Part shown: one piece after another, positions 12,288 to 23,819 of the stretch
Numbering within the stretch: the first letter of the stretch is position 1
Layout of the letters: each line of letters starts with the position of its first letter
Source: Chlorokybus atmophyticus
Lineage: Eukaryota > Streptophyta > Chlorokybophyceae > Chlorokybales > Chlorokybaceae
Direction of reading: 5' to 3'
Assembly: GCA_009103225.1 (NCBI GenBank)
Contig: RHPI01000277.1
Span: forward strand, 795,578 to 859,577
DNA length: 64,000 bases
Notes under the pieces: model-generated
Seen by the model: the letters and a program-made list of their open reading frames with translations, nothing else
What the model was told of the DNA's origin: nothing
The model's database searches: none
Position numbers and translations under genes: made by a program

Positions 12288-13342
12288 GCTTGCAGCAGCT
12301 GCTGCAACAGTGCAGTTCACGAATACCAGCTACCTCCAGCAGCCTGAAAAAGGCAAAACTCAAGCAAATTCAAGCCCAACCTCAAGTACAGCTTGCTACT
12401 TGTCACTCAGCCATGCTGCTGCATGCCTCTCACCTGAAGCACGTGTGTCCTCACCACCGCCTTCTCCTCCTCCGCTTCCTGCTACTCCTCAATGTCCTCT
12501 TTTGCCTGCTGCTTATGCACACAAGATGCCCTGACGTCAAAGCATGCCACGCCATTGCACCCAGGCAGGCTGGATGGCCGCCTCCTCCTGCGTAACGTAA
12601 GCGTACTCATTGTCGGCGTTGAGCGCATGTCTATTGACAGCAAGCATCGACAGTCGGCGGCTATCAGTCGACACTTGATGGCCATCCACCTCGATCACCA
12701 GCATCGTCGATGCAAGTGGACTTGTCGAACCGGCCGCAGTTTGCGGCGGCGGTGACTCAGGCCGTACTCTGACACATTTGATCCGTGATTCCGCGCCAAC
12801 TCGGTGGAGGCTGCCGTCCCGAACAGAATGCCGTGCCGGCGCGGAATACAGGCCCAACAGACACGTGTACGAAGGGACGAAGCAAAAGACCGGAATGTGA
12901 TGTGAGATCGGTCATAGGCCGGCCTCTAGGTGACATGAGACTCTTAGCCTTGGCCGCTCGTGGCACCGGCTGTGACCGGTGGGTTATGGTCACATTGTAC
13001 GTATGGCAGCGTGCATGCGCGTACCATGCAATGTGCCTGCTTAATTCAGTCCCCAACCGTGATTCACAGTTTACCTGGCGGCGAGTGCAGTTTGGATGCC
13101 TGTTTTGATAACTATAGATTGGACAGCTCCGCCGGCATTTGAACTCTTAAGTTGAGTCTCATGATGCCTTACCCGAAATCAGCTAAAACAATGGCTGGTT
13201 AGCTTAACCGGATGTGGCAGCATCAGCACTTGATTTGCATTGCATTTAGCGTTGCATTTAGTGTGCCTTGCTTTGCCTGCGTTGCAAAGCGGGCGGCGGT
13301 GGCAGTGGTGTTGGCTTTGTGGTCGGCGTAGTGGTGGTCGGC
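12288..13342. other. Spacer between divergent BAHD and SET-MYND genes
   Basis: This 1.05 kb spacer must hold promoters for both flanking genes. A minus-strand open frame at 12537-12857 contains a plausible stretch (MLVIEVDGHQVSTDSRRL), but it has no clear splice partner or family. No other feature is supported. Confidence 0.45.
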
Positions 13343-16052
13343 ATGGCCGCCGCTGTGGTTCACATGGGGCCCGAGGCGCTGCTGCTGAATTCCTCGTCGC
13401 TGGTTTTGAGGGAGGCGGCGGCGGCTGGGCGGGGCGTGTTCGCTGCTCGCCGCTTGGATGCCGGCGACGAAATCATGGCGGACAAACCTTACGTCTGCGT
13501 CGTCAATGAGGAGATGAGCTTTGAGGTAGTACAAACCCTAATGCCGCCAAACAATGAGACGTCCCGACTGCAGCATGCCATTGCTTCTTCAAGTTTCTTG
13601 TGTGAGAGCTCCTCGTTATTAACGCTCAAGGCGGAAGTGGCGTTACCACAACACAAGTACAATGCTGGGTGCACGACAGGGGTGAAGAAACAGGGGCGAA
13701 GGAACCAACGCTCTCAGTGTTGGCTTTATTGTTATGGGCACTGCATTGGTCGATGTGGGACACGTTTGTTGGCTAGTCCATTTTGTGTGGAAGATTGACT
13801 TGCATTAAGCTTTGGCGGCTTGTCTGTTATTGCTGCGTGCTGACATTGCAATGTGCTGCAGGTCTGCTGCGTCTGTTACTTGCGTCAGACGCACATAAGC
13901 GGCAACAGCAGCAGCGCCTGTGAGCGCTGCCGCTGCGTGTGGTATTGCTCTGCAACCTGCCGCAACAGCCGAGAGGGCGGTTACGAGTCGCACGCCAACT
14001 CTGGAGAGTGCCACGCCTTCAGGCACGCTGTTACAGTCTCTCATTTTGTCTCTAACTCTGTGTCTTTCTATGTGCATGAGCGCCCATGTGCACACCTCTG
14101 TGTGTGTGTGTGCACGCCTGTGATTTGCGTGCTGCGTTGCACGCCTTGCACACATGCACACTCGCACAGGCATCCCAACCTACACACGCACAGACACATG
14201 TGTTCTTGAGTGCACATACACACGCACACGTATCACATGTGTGCACAGAGCATGTCCATGACTGGTGTCATTCTTCTCCATCAGGTACTTGCAGCGAACA
14301 GACTTGCCTCCCGCTCTCACCACGCTTGCGCACATCATGGTGCGGGCGCTGTTGAAGCGTGCGGATGAGCTCAAGGCCGGGAAGAGTGTTGATCGCTCGA
14401 GCCCTGTGGATGCTAACAATGAAGCCACATTTGGTGCGCTCACGCTGCTGGAACAAAGCTTTGACAAGTTTCCCAAACATAAGCAAGAGGTGGGCTTGAT
14501 GCGGGTGTGACTGTCATTGTTTGTGCTGTTGCACAACAGGCAGGTTTCTGTAAAGGTGTTGCTCATGTGCTCCCCTCACACAGGACTTCCTAAGTGTTGC
14601 CAAAAAGGTGCATGCCAGCCTTCCAGAAGAGGTAGGTGTCTATCATGTGTATGTAACTAATGTATGCAAAACAAAGATATACATGTGCAAAGCAACACAA
14701 TATGTGTGAACTGCTGTGCATAATGTATACCAGATGCGTGTTGTGTACCCTGCTATATTTCGCCCTGCTTCGCGCCTTCATACCCATTCTTGTAAACAGG
14801 CCCGGTTGGACGTGCCGCGCATTGCTTCACTGGTGGCGTCAGAGGAGTGCAACGCGTTTGGCGTGTATGAGCCTGACGGCGCGCACGCGATGACGGGCTT
14901 CGCGGTCTACCCTCGGCTCCCGTTCTTTAACCACGCGTGCATTCCAAATACCGCTGTCCTCACCACACCTGGCAGGTGGGCCGTGCAGCTCATTAAACAC
15001 AACAACCACACGTGAGCGAGTGTGGGAAATGTTGAGAGGAGGGAGCGGGACACAGAGACACACATAGACACATGTGACACTGTTGGTGAAACCACGCATG
15101 CCCGTACAGTTTGAGGCTGTCTTTCCGGACGCTGAGGGTCATTGAGGAGGGTGAAGAGGTGTGCATAAGCTACATTGCCGGTGAGGAGGACAAGCTGTTT
15201 GACCGTGATGCGCGCCGGAGTACACTGAAGGAGAACTGGCTGTTTGATTGCGGGTGCATCTTGTGTTCAGCTGGTAAGGCCTGTCTGTGCATCAAGCGTT
15301 ATCTTCATGTCGCGAAATGCCAGTTGCTGTGCACATGTGAGCAGGTGTGGGCACGAGCGCGAGCGCATGTGACTATTGCATACGCCTACGTACACTCCTT
15401 GATACACAAATGCATGGGTGTATGCAACACACGCATCCACACATGCGCATGCCAACGCGTGCAGTTATACATGTTTGGCTGGCGTTGTTTTGATGTAAAC
15501 CCAGGCGCTATATCTCCAAGTGGGGTGTTGCTTTGTGCAGAGCCCACAACGGCCAAGCAAATGGCGGACACTTTCAACCAAAATCACCGATGCCTGGCTG
15601 CCGGCTGCCACGGTCTGGTCTTCCCGGACCACCCGAAGGAGTATGGCATCATGGTGTGCAGCGTGTGCCGGTCCACCATCACACGCACCGACTGGTCCAA
15701 AGAGCAAGAGGTAGAGGACGAGCAGCAGGTGGACACGCAGCACGAAGTCCGCCCAATTGATTCGCTCACGAACGACCCGCTTGAGCAGATTCGCTCTGAA
15801 GCACCCGCCTCGTGCAAGTACGCATACCGGCAACCGATCCAGACCGAGGCCGTCGCCAAGCAGAAACTTCTCGCAGGTTACCCCTCATATTCCACTCGCC
15901 ATGCACCAACAACGTCTTCATCATCATCCTCATGGCTGCAAAAGCTCAAGGTCATGTGCGGTGGTGGATCAGTTGGCAGTGACAAGTATAGAAATGAAGT
16001 GGGCGTTGTTTCACATAAAGGCCGAGATATCCACGTCTTGCTGAGCCGTTGA
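13343..16052 (+). CDS. SET and MYND domain protein (SMYD-type methyltransferase)
   Basis: Seven exons give about 481 residues: 13343-13525, 13862-14029, 14295-14489, 14584-14631, 14800-14975, 15110-15273 and 15541-16052. The split SET domain starts in exon 1 (GRGVFAARRLDAGDEI). A MYND zinc finger interrupts it in exon 2 (CCVCYLRQTH, CERCRCVWYCSATC). SET resumes with FFNHACIPNTA (the NHxCxPN box) in exon 5 and GEEVCISYI in exon 6, and a post-SET cysteine cluster follows (CGCILC). Such proteins methylate lysines on histones or other proteins using S-adenosylmethionine; the substrate here is unknown. The junction after exon 2 is ambiguous: a GC donor at 14023 with an acceptor at 14284 also keeps the frame. 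The C-terminal 170 residues add CLAAGCHG and CSVCRSTI, a possible second zinc site, then a Ser-rich tail. Confidence 0.9.
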
Positions 16053-16815
16053 GGGACAACAATGGTTGAGCGAAAAGGAAGAGGTTTCTGTATGTAGTTG
16101 ATATATATGGAGTTGCAAACGGTTGTACATAGGTAGGATAGGAGTACATACAGTAAGAATAACAGCATCACAGCAGACTGTCAAAGCAGTGCTTAGCGTG
16201 GCCTAGTGACATGTAAATGTAGTCACGGCTCGATGCGGCACTGTTCCCTACAGCTAACAGTAGTGTAAGTAGATCCGCCTTGCCATGATTTGATATTTCA
16301 ATCAAGTTTTGACCCAGTTCACAACAATCCTACAAGTGCAGGCCCACCGATGCACCGTTACATGGATATGGCATCATTCGACATGTTGTCGAGGAGAAAC
16401 TGGCTTTGATGTCAAAGCTACTGGCAAGGCTGTCTGCCTTGACTGTTGGTTGTTGTCACAATGAAGAGGTTACTGCTCGGAATGGGGTCCAATACACCTA
16501 GCAATCGTATTGGGACCCTACCCACTTGCGTGATTGACCAATTAAGCACTCGACATGCACGTCACTGTATACCCAGGAGAGAATGCTGCAGAAGGATATT
16601 AGCAAGGCTAGAGTAACAACTGAAGAATGGGTGTCAACAATCGGAAAATGGCTACCAATTTGCCCCTGATTGGCTTGAGGCTTCAGCACATGACTGCTAC
16701 GATTATGCTGCTGTTGTCGCTAGCAATCACTCTCTACAGACTTGTCACTACAAATTCTGCAAATGTTTGGCTACTGATGGGGTTGCGCGCTCAAGCACAT
16801 TGAGCGTAGGTTACA
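16053..16815. other. Convergent intergenic region
   Basis: The two neighbouring genes end towards each other here. No coding signal or repeat was recognised, and the stretch probably holds both 3' ends. Confidence 0.5.
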
Positions 16816-17834
16816 TCAGGTCTGAGTGTGCATCACCTTGAGCACCTGAACACGCCCCTCTTTCACTACACGCACTGTCACCATGCTCCCCTGTACAGCA
16901 GGTTTAGAGTATTATCCTGTGCAACCTGCAACCACGCATACGCACACGTACAGGCACACGGGGACGCACACGCACGTGCCACACACACGCACATGCCCGC
17001 ACCCACTGAGACGCACTTCTAACGTCTTCAACGCAGCACGGCTTGATGACGTACACTTGCATAACAGGCCTGCACTGTGACTCACAGCGAGTCCAGCGAC
17101 CAGACTGGCACTTTTCAGACAACACCCGAGACTCACCTTGGTAGTGATGGGAGCAGCGGAGTTGGTGTTCGCACACAGCCGATCGTGAATGCGGCGGTTC
17201 AGGTCCTGTATGCGCGACGTGTCCACATGACCCAAGTCGAATGGTTGCAGCACTCTGACGGGTTGGGAAGCTGATACAAACAGAAAACCAAAAAACAATT
17301 CATTGACACACGCGAATTGCTGGCCAGAGCTGAGACGACTGATAGATAGAGCGAACTTGGAATACAACAGTTACCTGTGCACAGAGACAGCTCTACAGGG
17401 CGCCCTGACTGAGAAGCAGGACAGCGCTGCTTGTCCGCTGCTGCTAAAGCCAAGCTATAACTGACTTCTGGGATACGGCGATCACCACATTCTGCCAAGC
17501 ACCCGACAGTCAGTATACTAAGGAGGCTTAGGAGGCAATGTGCCCAGCCAAGTCATGGAAGTGACTGCCAAAGCTGCTGTCGTTTAACATGCAACATCGT
17601 CACGCACACACACGCGCACGTGAGGGAGCGAGAGCGAGGGAGCGAGAGAGGGAGCGAGCCAGAGAGCGAGCGAGCGAGAGCGAGCGAGCGAGCGAGAGAG
17701 CGAGAGAGCGAGAGCGAGCGAGAGAGCGAGCGAGAGCGCCCGAGAGAGAGCGCGAGAGAGAGAGCGAGAGAGAGAGCGAGAGAGAGAGAGCGAGAGAGAG
17801 AGAGAGAGCGAGAGAGAGAGAGAGCGAGAGAGAG

Positions 17835-17923
<89 letters not shown>

Positions 17924-19420
17924 CCCAGCTTCCGTCTTTTTACAAGCGTCCCATTGCCATCCGTGTCGCCATCATTGCTCTGCACTTCGCCAGCTGGCGG
18001 AGTGCAGTGCAGCTCAAAGCTCTGGAGCAGCGCACGCTGGCTGCTGCACTTGCGTCCCGCAGCTTCCACACTGCCGGCCACTGGCAAATTGTGACTGAGA
18101 CTGCGACTTGAATTGTCAACCAGCGACGACATCGCCTCGTCCTCCACGCCCAACAGGTCCAGAGAGTCCAGCTCGGACATCGACGGCAGGTTGAGGTGGC
18201 AGTCGTCGATGTCTTCCACACATGCGATGTTCAACTCGTCATGAGGATTGTGATGCGTGCTCGGGTCGGGTGTGGCGATGGTGCCAAAATGGAGAGCAAA
18301 AGGGAAGGGCTCGGGCTCGGGCTCGGCTGGCACACAGTCTGTGCAGGACACCACAGCAAGCAATGAAGCAGTTTAGGGCAACTATTGAAGAACCTTCCTC
18401 AAGGCAACTGAGTGACTCTCAACTAACTCACTAGCTTGTTACGTGACATGGACACACGTTTCAAGTGTCAGGTCGTACACAGACACTGGCAAGCATTTGG
18501 CAACTGAGCAACCACCAACTATAGTTGAAAGGTCTGAAGTTTTCAGGGAAGTACTCTGCACCAGCACTCTGTTCCATTGATTGGTTGAATGAACGTTCTT
18601 CCCTAGCAGACAGAAGGGAGTATCTTTTGACTATTATAGAGAATAGGAGTGGCCTAATAACTACTGCTTACTGGGCAGAACTAGCACAGGTGAGTCTGCT
18701 GTACGGCACGATACTACACTGTAACCCAACAGAAGTGGTACCAACAGTGCCAGTACTGGAAGCACAGGTAGAAATGGTAGTACTGCCAACGGTACTGACA
18801 CTCAGTGCTACCACTACCGGCAGTAGTGGTCGTACTGGAACTAGTTATGCATGTGGTGGTAGTGCTGGTGCTCGTACAAGTATTCGCAGTAGAGGTAGTA
18901 GGCATTCAATGCTTGTTATGACCAGCTGCCTGGGCTGCTTAGACATTGAGGCATTGACAGGGCCATGGTGCTAAGTCTACAGCTGCTCTGGACATGTGTG
19001 TGAGCTGAACAACTGACTGCTCACGGAAGCTAGCATCACACGTTGTTGTGAACAGAAGCATTGCGCTTGCACATGACTCTCAGCTTGGCACTGCATTGCG
19101 TTTCGCAGCCATTGTTGGTGACCGCCTGATTAGCTGCATGTGCGTGCATACGCGTATACATGTATGCACGTATTTGCTACGTAGCAAACAGGGCTTGTAC
19201 TGAGCCAGGCAATCAAACTAGCAGACCAACACTCCGAGTCACAGGCTGGTGCTACAGAGAGCACGAGAGTTGTTCAACCACGCAAGCATAAACCACTGCT
19301 CACTGTTGATGAGCAGCACAGTGTTGTTTGCTCACGCATGCCCAAAAACCCAGACTCACCCAGGTACAGGGGCTCCGAGAACCACCCCTCTGCCATCCCT
19401 GCAGCCGCCGGCACTGCCAT
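16816..19420 (-). CDS. Unrecognised 266-residue protein
   Basis: Five exons connect in phase on the minus strand: 19420-19360, 18338-17925, 17491-17375, 17270-17137 and 16890-16816. The first exon has ATG and a GTGAGT donor. The protein has an acidic middle (residues about 45-80, DELNIACVEDIDDCHLNL, SELDSLDLLG), a short basic patch VKRRKLG that could be a nuclear signal, and a C-terminal block FDLGHVDTSRIQDLNRRIHD that looks globular and conserved. I do not recognise a family. The mix of acidic region, basic patch and small domain would suit a transcription or chromatin factor, but that is a guess. Intron 1 is about 1 kb and may hide a further exon. Intron 2 contains a very long GA/CT repeat. 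Confidence 0.6.
17621..17922. repeat. Long GA/CT microsatellite inside an intron
   Basis: About 300 bases of GAGAGA with CGAG interruptions on the plus strand (CT on the strand of the gene). On the gene's sense strand it starts directly after the donor GTGACT. The long (RE)n and (SL)n open frames over this stretch are artefacts. Confidence 0.97.
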
Positions 19421-20027
19421 GCGGAACGCCCTTCAGAAGCTGCTCAGCAGGCGGAGCTAAGGTGGCTATGGCTCCGCGTCAAGCTGCTCAACGCCGCGTC
19501 ACAAGCAGGTTGTATGGTATGCAGCATGCACGGTGGTCACGTCAGCCTCCACCTCGGCAACCGCCTCCACCTCCGCCGCCTCCGCAGCAGCTGCTTCAGC
19601 CAATGCAACACAGTGCAGCACATGCCTGCATGCCTCCATGCATGTACTGCATTGTCATTGTCAGCAGCGAGGACGTTATGCTTGGTTAAGCCCTAACCAT
19701 GCAAAGGCCCATATTGTTGAAGGCATAAACCGTCAACAGAGGCACAACTTGTGCCGCACATGGTCGACGCTCTGCCAGACCATACAGGCCCTACGTGGTC
19801 AAACTGGTTGTGATCATCACAATGAGTCAGTCGTTAACTGAGGTTGAGAGTGAGATTGAGACTGAGGCTGAGACCAAGTGAGACTGAGACTGATGAGCGA
19901 TTGCGAGTGCGAGCGAGACTGAGAGTGGTTGAGCCGGAGAACGCGCTGCAACTCACAGCGCGCTTGTCAGGGCCTGACAAGAGGCGCGGGCAGAAGTGCA
20001 ATGTGGCGACGACGACGTTGTTTGTGT

Positions 20028-20064
<37 letters not shown>

Positions 20065-20166
20065 TGCATGCGCAGAAATGTGGCCCTCACACACACACGT
20101 GTGTAGGCAGAGTGAAGGAGATTGCACAGGCATGCATCATACGTGTACGCAAGCACAGGAATCACG

Positions 20167-20226
<60 letters not shown>

Positions 20227-20315
20227 CTACACTTATGTGAGGGCCGGCCCATAGGCCCATTGAAAGAAGGGCATGGCTTGCAAAATCCATATCATATGCA
20301 TCAGCATATGCGGAT
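19421..20315. other. Simple-repeat-rich spacer
   Basis: Holds degenerate GAGACT repeats at 19841-19935, (CA)n at 20030-20062 and (GA)n at 20168-20221. No gene is supported. Confidence 0.7.
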
Positions 20316-20575
20316 TACCGTATTTGCCCATTCTCGGTGCCCCCCCTATTACAATTACCCCCCTGGACTTTAAAGCGGGGCACACTGTTAAGCTGTATTA
20401 TGCCCCCTTCTCGTATACCGTGCCCCATGTTTCGGGGTTATGCAGGGATTGCAGTAAGTTACTCTATGACAATGCCCCCTGCAAAATAGAGTGCCCCTAA
20501 ATACAATTACCCCCTTATAAATTTGGGGGGAGCACTATGCTGGAAGGGGGGCACTGTGAACGGGTAAGTGTGGTA
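20316..20575. mobile_element. Small transposon-like element with terminal inverted repeats
   Basis: A 260-base element starts with TACCGTATTTGCCCATTCTC and ends with a diverged reverse complement. About 24 of 32 terminal positions match, and most mismatches are transitions. Both ends carry TA, which fits a TA target duplication as in Tc1/mariner or pogo-type elements. Inside there are repeated runs of CCCCC and GGGGG and no coding potential, so it would be a non-autonomous element. No other copy was seen in the window, so membership of a family is unproven. Confidence 0.55.
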
Positions 20576-23500
20576 TTGTTATGGTGTAATAGTCATAATC
20601 AAGTTTAAAATCCACTTCAAATTCTCAATGAGTTTGGGTTATTGTGTTTACACGCAACCTTGCATGTGCATATGCAAACATCGTTGGTTGAAACATAAAT
20701 TGCACATGAGCATTTTTATGGTTATGCTCATTGATCACTTGCATAAGTTTGCGCGCTCTCGTGTTCGTGTGCGTGTGCGTGCATGCATGTAGGTGGTAAG
20801 TTAGCTAGATTAAAAGCCTATTGGCGGTGAACAAGTTTATATTAAGAGTCATTCTTAAACGCTGAAACGCTTCTTGCTTTGATCCTCAGAGCATCATCCC
20901 TCTCACAACATTTATGTATCACATCATGCATAATACGACCGAGAGGTATAGCAAAATTATAGCAAGGCATTTGCATTTGCTCACCTTGGGTCACCTCAGA
21001 TTAGTGTGTTACGATTTTATTATTGTAAACTTCACGAGATTTTGTATATGAATAATTACAAAAGCTATAATTATTTTAATCACATAATAATAAAGTGAGA
21101 AGACAAGAGAAGAGAAGAAAAGTTAATATCTTTAAAACTTTGCAACCGATAATTAATTTGCTCGTATTAAACTTTCAACAAATTACTTATCATGTTTACA
21201 AAGTTGCAGCCACGCATGCACATCATAACGCTTACTTCGCTGCGTCCGGTTTTACTGCTCTACCACCCTTAACATAGTTGCTTGCAATGAAAGTGTTGCA
21301 CAGTTTGCGTGATTATTATGACGTGCACAGATAGATTAAAGCGCAGCACACATTTGTGCCTACATGGTATGACGAACAAGTGTACATTTGCGATATTGCC
21401 AGCAGACGTTGCAGCGTTTGGCGGCGTCACGTATGATGGTTTGGCGCTTTGGTGTAACACGGCGTCGTAACCACTAGGCTATGGCAACAAAGTCACTGCC
21501 ATGCGAGAGCCATATGTCTCAGATATGGCTCATCGCATATGCGTTACATTGCAAGACCGCCTCGCTAGGGTGACTCTTAGCATAATTATAATGTTACTGT
21601 CAATAATCATGGCGACAAGCGGGTTGAAGAGGGTGTTGAAGGGCCCCACCGTGCGCAACCAGGAGATGCGTAAAGTGTTCAAAGCTAGCCTGCTCCCATC
21701 ATTGCACAAGGTAAGGTGCGTGAGCCTATGCATACATGCACAAGTCAGCACATATATATGTGCTGCCAGCAGTGATTAAAAAAAGGCTTGTGCACCAATT
21801 TTATACTCGGTGTGTGTGAGTTGCAATAAAGGGCTTGAGATACGATGCCGAGATATGTACCGTCGTTAGACGTCATCATCATTAAGCTTCTATAAAATGA
21901 AAATGGTGTTACTGGTCACGCGCAAAGTGTTAAAGGCGAGCATTGAACAAGTTGTGGTGACCCCTTACCTGCACAAGCTTAAGTGCTATAAAGCCAACGT
22001 ATGTGGCAATGCTTTTGTATGCAAAATGCAACCAATGCTCTGATCTGTTATGATGTCATTATAGCATATGATCATGCACAAACATGCTTATGACTCATCA
22101 TCTGTTAGTTGAGCACGTCGGGTTGAATGAGCAGCTGAAAATAATAGGTCACGACATATGATTAATAATGCCGCATTATTAATAACAATTTGGACAATAG
22201 AATTAACTACATGCAACCCCGCTATGGTGATATGCACATTAAAGTGATCATGTGGTATAACACCTTAAGTTAGTTCTCGCTCAAGCTGCCTCGAGCGAGC
22301 AGCAACTACGGCATGTCAACCTAAGCATTTCACGATTTATGACCTTTGTATGCATTTTAATTTGTTTATATATAATTTATAATGTTCTATTACTCAGCAA
22401 CTGCAGGTTAAATGTCGATAGCTTGTGCGCAATCTGTTGTAACAATGGCGACGCCGTTGTTGTGAAATAAGTTACGCAAGCAGGATATGACATGAAGCTT
22501 CTGCACGTATTCAGAGATGTTGAGCTGCTTACCACCGCATGCAGCAGGCTGGAGCATCTGTTTCAAGTGCGCACTACTTTATACCGTATGCATTGCTTGG
22601 CTATTATGACAGTTATTAGAATCTCAGCAGAAGCTGATTGGGCATCCATTGAACCATGAAGTTGGGGCTCAAGGATGCCACATGATGCGCTATCCATGAT
22701 GCAACGCAAGCGGTCAATGCCATTCAGCGCCGGCACGATGATTTTTCGAGGCTGAGCAAAAGACACCTTTGCCAAAGGTGGCCACACTCTTGGATTGCCC
22801 ATATTACAGCAAAGTAAGAGCAAAGCATTTAGTGATCAGCCGTAAGAATCATCCTCTTATTGCAGATTGCATTAAAAAATTGGGCTCGCCAGCAAGCATG
22901 ATCGTTACGGGCGTGAGTCAGCTCCTGTTCCTCATCAACACCTGGGTTTGTGAGGACGTGTGCAACATTAGGTTTGTCTTGTGCAGTAATCAACTATCGC
23001 GTGAGCCACGAACCTTGATATAATTACATCAAATTGCAACAAATGCGTGCGCACGATAATGACATCTGCATCATTTTTAAAAGCATCTTGACCGGTCCTC
23101 GACTATCGTGGCGGGCATTGGCCTGCATCATACCCTTGTGCATGTTGCAATCGCCTTTATGTAATCTTTGCAAGCCGACAGATCGGCTTTACTATAAGTT
23201 ATTGTTGTACATTGGTTTAGAGAGCACTACAGTACTCTGAGTAGGAGGCAACTTGCAGGTGCAAACAAAATGCAACATTTGAGTTGTAATTGATTGGTGT
23301 ATATGTAATCACTACTGTCATTGAGAACGGTGTGCGAGAATGCCAGCTCCTTGCGGTTGCCCGATTTAAGGACAGATCAATACCAGCCTTGGTCAAGAGT
23401 ATTACATCTGTTTCGCAACATATACTACCTCGACTACAGCTATAGATTACATGTAGAAGGTCTACCGGTATGCAATATGTACATGTGTGGAAGTTAGTGA

Positions 23501-23768
23501 GAGAAAACCCTACAAATGTGAGGAAACCGGGTAGCGGTAGTGCTTGTGAGCACGTTACCGGTAGCGACGTTCATGTGAACACCTTCACACGCTCAGTGCG
23601 TTGCATTCGCGCGCGAGCGCATACAACACGTCCGTGAACGAACAACAACGGCGGCGGCGCCGTCACCATCGTCGCTGTCGTCGCTGTCGTTGACGCCGGC
23701 AGCAACAATTGCGTAACCCACCCCGACCTTGACCCACCACGCCGCACAGCCAGCGTAGCAGCAGAGAA

Positions 23769-23770
<2 letters not shown>
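20576..23770. other. AT-rich block with a few exon-like pieces
   Basis: Base composition becomes clearly more AT-rich than the gene regions on both sides. The best coding hint is 21609-21710 on the plus strand: ATG, 34 codons (MATSGLKRVLKGPTVRNQEM and on), then a strong donor GTAAGG. Similar pieces appear near 21894-22002 and 22490-22567, but phases do not connect into a convincing chain and no family is recognised. A decayed gene or a low-expression gene is possible. Confidence 0.35.

Positions 23771-23803
<33 letters not shown>
23771..23803 (+). repeat. (GA)n tract just upstream of the NTMT1 start
   Basis: A GA dinucleotide run of about 30 bases ends 17 bases before the start codon at 23820, so it probably lies in the 5' untranslated region or core promoter. 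Confidence 0.85.
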
Positions 23804-23808
<5 letters not shown>

Positions 23809-23819
23809 GAGTGGTCGGC

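Noticed and set aside
12537-12857. Minus-strand frame with MLVIEVDGHQVSTD as a 5' exon of the BAHD gene
   Set aside because: No donor and acceptor pair in the right phase links it to the next exon, and BAHD proteins do not need it.
17553-18363. Long (SL)n and (RE)n open frames on both strands
   Set aside because: They are translations of the GA/CT microsatellite; the true exon stops at 17925 at a splice donor.
18714-18974. Thr- and Ser-rich open frames around 18.7-18.97 kb
   Set aside because: They come from degenerate GGTAGTACTGG-type repeats inside a large intron and appear in several frames at once.
21461-21485. tRNA-like A-box (TAGCCTAGTGG on the minus strand)
   Set aside because: No B-box GGTTCGANNCC at the right distance and no cloverleaf can be drawn.
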